Positions 5,336 through 5,458 of a stretch of 5,458 nucleotides of DNA are shown here, piece by piece. The notes beneath the pieces are model-generated. The model did not search any database. It was not told the origin of the DNA and saw only the letters and a list, made by a program, of their open reading frames with translations. Positions within the stretch are counted from its first letter, which is position 1. Every line of letters starts with the position of its first letter. The stretch spans positions 1-5,458 of the forward strand of contig CAMAWZ010000178.1 in assembly GCA_945861995.1 (NCBI GenBank), in the 5' to 3' direction. The translations under genes were made by a program, and so were the position numbers. Source of the stretch: Pseudorhodobacter antarcticus (lineage in GTDB: Bacteria > Pseudomonadota > Alphaproteobacteria > Rhodobacterales > Rhodobacteraceae).

Positions 5336-5458
5336 ATGCCAACAGAACGCACGGTCAGTGACAGTCGAAAACTCCTCCGCAGGTTGCGGGATGTGTTGGC
5401 GACCAATGCCAAAGGGCAGGATCGGCTGGATCAGATCACCCACCTGATCGCCGATTCT
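5336..5458 (+). CDS. ptsP: Phosphoenolpyruvate--protein phosphotransferase, nitrogen-PTS enzyme I (5' fragment)
   Basis: Only the first 41 codons are present, cut by the window end. They encode MPTERTVSDSRKLLRRLRDV and then LATNAKGQDRLDQITHLIAD, which match from memory the opening of alphaproteobacterial PtsP, just before its GAF domain. The full enzyme is about 740-750 residues: an N-terminal GAF sensor domain, then the phosphohistidine and PEP-binding enzyme I domains. It passes phosphate from PEP to NPr (PtsO) and on to EIIA-Ntr, a regulatory cascade linking carbon and nitrogen status to metabolism; it does not itself take up sugar. The neighbourhood supports the call, since ptsP commonly follows lysC in this group. 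The GAF and catalytic domains lie outside the window, so identity rests on the short N terminus and context. Confidence 0.82.
   Translation, partial: MPTERTVSDSRKLLRRLRDVLATNAKGQDRLDQITHLIADS

Overview
The window looks like ordinary chromosomal DNA from an alphaproteobacterium, most probably a member of the Rhodobacteraceae (roseobacter group). The base composition is GC-rich. The protein sequences resemble that family as I remember it, and the divergent xseA/purD pair and the nearby lysC and ptsP are a familiar alphaproteobacterial set. Taxonomy and gene order are from memory; no search was run.

Layout from left to right. (1) Minus strand, to 918: the N-terminal two thirds of xseA, the large subunit of exodeoxyribonuclease VII. 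The frame hits an in-frame TAG at 16-18, just after the catalytic domain, so the gene may be broken here; only 15 bases beyond it are visible. (2) 919-999: a short divergent intergenic region with a plausible purD promoter. (3) 1000-2271, plus: complete purD (purine biosynthesis). (4) 2272-2408: an intergenic region with a small stem-loop, a C-rich stretch and a lysC promoter that closely matches the purD one. (5) 2409-3656, plus: complete lysC (aspartate kinase), with a well-formed internal ribosome binding site and Met codon where a separate regulatory beta subunit could start. (6) 3657-3727: a short gap whose last part can fold into a hairpin that pairs the next gene's start codon. (7) 3728-5233, plus: a GMC-family FAD oxidoreductase of unknown substrate. 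(8) 5234-5335: an intergenic leader. (9) 5336 to the end, plus: the first 41 codons of ptsP (enzyme I of the nitrogen phosphotransferase system).

The genes do not form one pathway. purD and lysC are core biosynthesis genes with apparently separate promoters. ptsP is a regulatory phosphotransferase often found next to lysC in this group, so the oxidoreductase between them looks like an accessory insertion. I saw no mobile element, CRISPR array, tRNA, rRNA or phage gene, and no convincing new multi-gene system. The points most worth a second look are the xseA nonsense codon, the start-codon hairpin of the oxidoreductase, its altered FAD-binding glycine motif, the internal lysC start, and the matched purD and lysC promoters. 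No stretch over 300 bases lacks a gene.
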